Below are positions 58,438 through 64,000 of a DNA stretch of 64,000 nucleotides, piece by piece; positions within the stretch are counted from its first letter, which is position 1, and every line of letters begins with the position of its first letter. The stretch covers positions 12,133,721 through 12,197,720 of the forward strand of contig NW_025062479.1 in the NCBI RefSeq assembly GCF_000002995.4, read 5' to 3'. The notes beneath the pieces are model-generated. The model saw nothing but the letters and a program-made list of their open reading frames with translations, was not told the origin of the DNA and did not search any database. The position numbers were made by a program, and so were the translations under genes. The DNA comes from Brugia malayi. Lineage: Eukaryota; Nematoda; Chromadorea; Rhabditida; Onchocercidae.

Positions 58438-61400
58438 ATGCTCTCAGCCGCTAGTATTTTATTAATTGTTTATGCTGTTATTATATTGATTGCCCTAGGC
58501 GGTAATTTGCTGGTATGTGTTGCTGTATATTGCGATCGAATTTTACGACGACAGCAAGAGAATTTATTTTTGGTATCACTTGCTGTATCTGATCTTCTCA
58601 TATCTTTGCTTGTAAGTTTTTTTTAACTCTTTTACTGGTATTTGGGATTAAATTTGGTTTAAGGCAGTCTTTTTGTCTTTTTTTCTTCGTAATTTGACGA
58701 CATATCAGAATGGATTAATAGCGATGTTCCTACCAGGTGATGTCATTCGCAGCATCCAATGATATTCTTGGATACTGGCCATTTGGCCACTTGTACTGCC
58801 AACTTTGGATATGTTTCGATATTACGTGTACTACAGCTTCGATACTCAACCTTTCTGCAATTGCCTTGCACAGATTTCTGCATATCAGTCGTCCACTCGT
58901 TTATGTCAGGTGTCACTTTTGAGCAATCTATGTTTAAGATAACTGACAATTGATCTACTGATATTCGATTATTTTATACCATTACACTTTTTTGTTATGT
59001 GTAGAAAAAGCAAATTTCGCGGATTCAGGGGTTAAAACAATTGTCGAAAACTTTGGTATTTTTCATGCAAAAAGCAGAAATATAAACTTTTTTTTTTGAA
59101 TCTAATGGTATCAGTTTATTTAAATATGCTTAAAAACGGATTTGGAGATGAAATATTGTATTCCCAAGCAACATGTAAAATCTTCGTTGTTTTATTGTTT
59201 TGTTGGTTTTATATAACCCTTTGAAATAGTCGCTTAGCTGATTGATTTATTATTATTAGACAAAGATGTATTTGGGTTCATTTATTACTATTTTTGGAGT
59301 AGGAATATTGATCATTACCAGAGCAATAATTGCTGCAGAAGAGATAAATGCATGACATAAAGAATGTCACGAAAATTTTTAAAATAATTCTAAAAATTTT
59401 TCTGCTTTACATGGCACAAACATTAAGGAAGATAAAAGAAAAGGATAACAGAATAAGCGCAAAACATAAAAGAAATTTTTTAAAGTGGTCAGGGGGGAAG
59501 AAGGCATTTAAAAGAGATGAGGCAGAGATTTGGAGGAATTTATGCAGTTATGCGGAATGATGTCACTCTCTTTGTAACCGTTCGCGAAGTTTCGACTTCT
59601 AATTAAGTTGGTAAATGTGATTCATTATGGTTTACTTTCCCTATCTGTGAAGGCTTCAGGAGGCGAAAAGTATTCATCGTTATAATTTTTGTTTGGCTAA
59701 TATCAGCTATCATCGGTTTCACGCAAATTATTCTGGAATCAGCGCAAAGAAATGGAGGAAATGTTAAATACAACGAGTAAGTTGTCCTGCTTAGTTTAAA
59801 TTCTAAGTGTGATCCTTGTTCAGTCTGTTGAAGGTGAAAATAGATTGCTATCAGAGGGACAATTTTCAATTCAACTGTGATGGTGATCGCAAATTGCAGT
59901 TCCCAACCGCGATGTGAGTTACGACTTAAGCCACTGTATGCATTAGGCAGTTCAATGTGCAGTTTCGTTATTCCCGCGGCGATGATGATACTTCTATATA
60001 CCCGTCTGTACTTGTTCGCCAGGGAACATGCTAAAACAATGCGTATCCAACTTCAGCAGGCAGCTAACTTCTCTGTAACACTGGATGCTTGTGAAGGAAT
60101 TCAAAATGTATTGTTTTTAAAATTTCTAGCAAAATTCTGCTTTCAATCATGTTTGGTTCCCATACTAGCATTATGGGTATGTATTAGTTCCTTAACTTTT
60201 CTCCTTCTTTTTTCTTGCCAAATTTTTATCTCAGCTAATATCGAATCAAAAATATTTTTTTTTTTATCTTTATTAAATCAGTTAGCCTCTAGCATTTTAG
60301 TTTTTGTTGTCTGATTTGCAACTAAATGAACCACATGAATAATTGACTGAAAGGAAGTGTTGCAACTGAAAAGGCGGAAAGATATTCATGGAAATGTTTG
60401 TCCTTACCAGAAAGCTTAACAAAAAGTGTTGCAAATAACAATCGGAAGTAAATGCTATTCTTTTTTGAGAGTCTATTCTTTTCTGCAAATTTAAGTTTGC
60501 TTTTGACTGCTAGTGCTGTAGTTTCTGAGAAAAAACATTCCATATAGTTTCTAAGAAAAAACATATTTAAGTTACGAATAATTCATATCTAGGATAATTA
60601 CATAAAGTGCCTGTCTCTTTAAGATAGTTTCTACAACTTTTAGCACTTAAATTTTAAAGCTTACTCCGAATATTTAATTAAATGCATATTGCACTACTAA
60701 TTCCTTATGAGAAGTTCTGTTATTCATCTCTGTATCACTGATCAGAAAGCCAAGTTGAATTCGTTTTTTGATATGGAGACTTGACGTCGGGTCTATTATT
60801 CAACATTTGTAAATATTTAATTGATAAATTAACTAAGAATATCTTAAATTTGCTGGACTAATGCATTTGATTGGTAGCAAATATTTTCAAGAACAGGGCA
60901 AAGGAAAAATTTTCAGAATAGTAATGTTGGATTCTTCTGTGAGAGGATATTTGCAACTTGCCGTCGCTGTCACAGAAATAATCTTATAGTATCAGAACGA
61001 GTCAAATCGAAAAATACGTCATCACAATTTTGTGTCACTGATCGGAAAGCCAGGTTGAATTTGTTTTTAATATGGAGACCTGATGTCGGATTTGTTCAAT
61101 CTTATCTCAGGACTTGTTTACCTTTGGCATCCATTTATTTCTGCTATAGCCTGACTTCGTTACCACTATCATTTCACATAGCAAGCAATTCTATTTAAGT
61201 CTACTGCTATTTGTTTCGACCTAAATTCAGATGATATTATCCAATGTTAAAGCATATATTAAAATGGATTCCTTTTTTCTCTTCTACTAACCACTGCATC
61301 ATTTTTAGTTATTTTTTTATCGTCAATTATTTCTAATTTTAGTCCTTAGTCCAGTTTTAAATAAAATTTTTTCAAACCTTTCGATCTCTTAGTGCTTCTA

Positions 61401-62025
61401 AATTTCCAAAATCAATTTGAAAATTTCAAAATTTCTAAACTCCGACTTTTTTAAATTTTGAGATTTTTTAAAATTTTTGCATAGAACTGGTAAATTGAAA
61501 ATAAAAGAAAATTTTAATTTCAAGACTTACACTGGGAGTAATAATGGGTACATTCTTGATATGTTGGCTGCCTTTCTTCATTGTAAATGTCATTCGTTCA
61601 TTTCTTCCAGCTTTAATATCCGATATGCAGTTCAAGGTAAATAATTAAAACTCATTTTTATAACTTCTATATTTTAAATAGTGGATCTTTTTAAGTAATT
61701 TTTTTCATTTCACCATTAAGAAATTTCTGTTGATGTATTTGAGTTTTGTTGTAATTCAAAATTTTATCAACACAGTTTTTTTGATAGTTTAGTCGGAAGG
61801 GAGAAATGTTCATACATAATATTTATTTATTAATATTCATACTAGCTGTGACAAATATTGTTAGTATTTCAGGCTGTTACGTGGTTAGGTTATGCAAACT
61901 CTACGGCGAATCCAATCATTTATACGATTTTAAATAGAGATTTCCGAATTGCTTTCAAAAAGATATTGTTTGATGATGTGTTATGCTCAAGTCGGGATGT
62001 TTGCTTAAATGGTAATTGCGGGTAA
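58438..62025 (+). CDS. Aminergic-type rhodopsin-family GPCR, HRF instead of DRY
   Basis: Exons: 58438-58611 (TM1, TM2), 58737-58909 (TM3), 59660-59776 (TM4), 59900-60107 (TM5), 61525-61636 (TM6) and 61873-62025 (TM7, stop). Landmarks are GNLL in TM1, SLAVSDLL in TM2, Cys79, amine-site Asp86 ([10 protein letters not shown]), VPAA-like SFVIPAA in TM5, FLICWLPFF in TM6 and NPIIY in TM7, followed by a short tail. Asp86 and the TM3/TM6 motifs place it with dopamine/serotonin/tyramine-type receptors. The DRY motif is His103-Arg104-Phe105. The start is fixed by an in-frame stop 24 bases upstream, so the extracellular N-terminus is only about five residues. The exon for the third intracellular loop is missing: the TM5 exon ends in phase 0 but the TM6 exon needs phase 2. 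A candidate ends at 60448 (VANNNR, donor CGGAA|GTAAAT) and fits TM6, but its acceptor is weak. The ligand is unknown. Confidence 0.88.
60731..61100 (+). repeat. Duplicated 70-bp segment inside a GPCR intron
   Basis: 60731-60803 and 61031-61100 share TCACTGATC.GAAAGCCA, GTTGAATT.GTTTTT and ATATGGAGAC.TGA.GTCGG, with scattered substitutions. Direct orientation, about 300 bp apart, between the TM5 and TM6 exons. Confidence 0.75.
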
Positions 62026-62069
62026 AGGAGTTTCCCTAAAAATTTGCCATCACAGTCGGATTAGTAAAT

Positions 62070-62075
62070 AATAAA
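62070..62075 (+). terminator. AATAAA poly(A) signal of the GPCR
   Basis: Canonical AATAAA 45 bases after the stop codon at 62025, supporting that stop as a genuine gene end. Confidence 0.5.
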
Positions 62076-63070
62076 ATTGAGTTATCTGACCGAAATATAC
62101 CTTTTTAGTGAAGTCACATAGCATGATAATGATATCTGTGTGAACGTTTTTGGAGCAGCTTTAGAGTTTCAAATTTTGTAAGTAGGCAATACTTATAAAC
62201 CTTGAGGCTTAGAAAACTATGGAAACTGTTTATTTTAAATCAAACAAGAGATTTAATCTCTCAAATTAAAAGGAAAATCTCTTTTAAAAGAAGACAAGTC
62301 ACATCCATCGAAAAGTGATTTTGAATTTATTCCTGTTTTTACGCTAAACACTGTTTTTAAGGCAAGATGATCAAAGGCAATAAGATTGAAATGTAAAGTG
62401 CAATGGAATTCATCAACAGCTGTGAGGACTTAGAAATGCGAAGAAAAAATGCATCCGTTTCGTTAATAATTATAAAATTGCTGTTATCCACAAACTGTTT
62501 TCATTTGTCATTCTGTCTAGATTTCTTAAAAATTGGTGTCTGCTTTTAATATAGTTATATATGGGAGTGGAAAGAAAGCTGACATCTTCAAATTTTCGAA
62601 ATTTTGATTAAATTCTTTGAGTTTACCATATTTCTTCTAAACATTAGAAAATTTTCAATGATCAGTCTAAATATTAGGAAGCCACAAAAACTCGTAATGT
62701 TTGTTCCTGAATAAATCTCTGTATTTGTCAACAGAACTGCATTTTTGGAAGCTTCAGAAGATGAAATTATTGATTTGGAAAATTTATTAGCAAAAAATAA
62801 CCAAATTTTAAAATGATTTTAACAAAATTCCAAGAATAACGAGCATGCACACAAATACTTTGTAACTCATCGACACCTCCTAAAGTGCTTTTATATTTAG
62901 AAATACAGTCGTTCGTATACCAATAAATATCGGTAACGAACTGTAATCACTGAAAAATATTTTTTGATTTTTGATTTTTTATTATCAACCAAAACATCTC
63001 AGATTAGAGAAGAACACTAATACAATGATCTCAAATCCTTCAGCAGCAATTTTGTTTTCAAACTTTACAG

Positions 63071-63220
63071 ACTGATTCCGTCTACACTACCACATCGGAA
63101 TGGTTCGATGATTTCGAACTGAATTGTGAAACAATGTGCATTATTGATTTGCGAGGAAAGCTGAGCGGAATGCACCACTGCTCGAGGCGGAGGAAGTGGA
63201 GAGAGTGCTTGAATAGTTGA
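63071..63220 (+). other. Possible alternative last exon
   Basis: A TTTACAG acceptor is followed by 49 open codons and a stop. The peptide is acidic then basic (TTTSEWFDDFELNCE, then CSRRRKWREC). It could join in phase 0 to a cryptic donor in the GPCR last exon (CGGGAT|GTTTGC) and give the receptor a longer tail, or belong to another gene. Weak evidence only. Confidence 0.25.
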
Positions 63221-64000
63221 TCATCCGATGGACGACAAATGACCACTTAGACATCCTAAATGCACCCGAAGATTTTGCCATTCGTTGTTGCCATGTCATT
63301 CTTGCAATCTTTCAATGGTTGTTACACGTTGGTTGCGTTTTAGTAACATCAGTGGAAATTTTTTACTCAGTTTACTTCGTTTAGTATCTATTAGTTTTTT
63401 TAAAGTGCTTAGAATTTTAAAGTCAGAAACTGTAAAACAATGGCATTTTATTTTTCATAAGTTTGTACCTTGCGTGTAGTCTACAGAACCTTCTCACTTT
63501 CTGAATAGTGTCCCCTACATATGAAAGAAAACTGGAAAAGGCTAAGATTTATTGAAAGATAACTGAACGATCCGTCTGACCAAATTGTCCAATCGCCATC
63601 TTTGGAAACGTTTCTCTCTTCTTTCTCATTGATTATTTTCAAGGTATCGATGCAAAGCAAACAGATCTTGAAAAATACTGCTAGGTTGATTGAACAAATT
63701 CAAAGATAACAATATACCTAAACAGTGCTTGAAATGGATGCGGGTTTCTGCTTAAGTAACTCCATCGATCCATATGGGTTTTTAGTTACTCACTTCCTGT
63801 TATGCATGATGAAACGACTTCCGATCACTCACAATTGGTAGAGAAAATTGTAGGGATGAAAGATGTAAGTGTCAAAGTTACATGAAAAGCTGAGTTATTT
63901 TTCTTATTTTTGCTTTCAAATATATGTGTAAGAAGTCGGTTGAAATCCGAAAGGCTGCGCCGAATTACTGGACAGTGGAGTGTGCTGTGATTTTATGCAT

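Larger units (their letters stand above)
62026..64000. other. Downstream region of the GPCR
   Basis: No confident gene, apart from the open segment at 63071-63220 listed separately. The right edge (63.2-64.0 kb) is somewhat less AT-rich and may be the start of another locus, but I can support no exon there. Confidence 0.45.

Overview
The window looks like nuclear DNA of a parasitic nematode, most likely a filarial species (Brugia/Wuchereria/Loa/Onchocerca type). It is very AT-rich, with many poly-T tracts. Genes are broken into 70-400 bp exons with TTTTCAG-type acceptors and introns from tens of bases to over 3 kb. Several first exons sit directly behind a strong acceptor, as expected for spliced-leader trans-splicing. 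The proteins read as animal and nematode-like. I saw no bacterial operon, viral gene, CRISPR array, tRNA or rRNA. The species is an inference from composition and gene style.

Five genes can be rebuilt with confidence by joining exons in phase. (1) 280-5254 (+): an hnRNP A/B-like protein with two RRMs. (2) 7148-11130 (-): an F-box/LRR protein whose frame is intact in every exon except for one extra base in a T run at 8340-8343. (3) 20445?-23774 (+): a predicted secreted proprotein with a furin-type site and a C-terminal cystine knot laid out like the arthropod ligands Trunk/PTTH and vertebrate noggin; this is the most exciting item. (4) 42634-50967 (+): a conventional protein kinase C (pkc-2 type), 17 exons all in phase, with an alternative first exon at 43978-44560. 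(5) 58438-62025 (+): an aminergic-type rhodopsin-family GPCR with HRF in place of DRY.

Three further genes are supported by small phase-compatible exons that simple ORF scanning misses: an orphan gene on the minus strand at 11991-15534, a multi-pass membrane protein on the plus strand at 28764-29571, and a two-exon C-terminal piece on the minus strand at 36150-39683. Their families are unknown to me.

The rest (large parts of 12-20, 24-42 and 51-58 kb) is AT-rich intergenic or intronic DNA. It carries microsatellites, short tandem or dispersed duplications and several near-perfect hairpin palindromes. The genes do not form an obvious pathway. Three of them (cystine-knot ligand, amine-type GPCR, conventional PKC) are cell-signalling components, but nothing in the sequence ties them together functionally.
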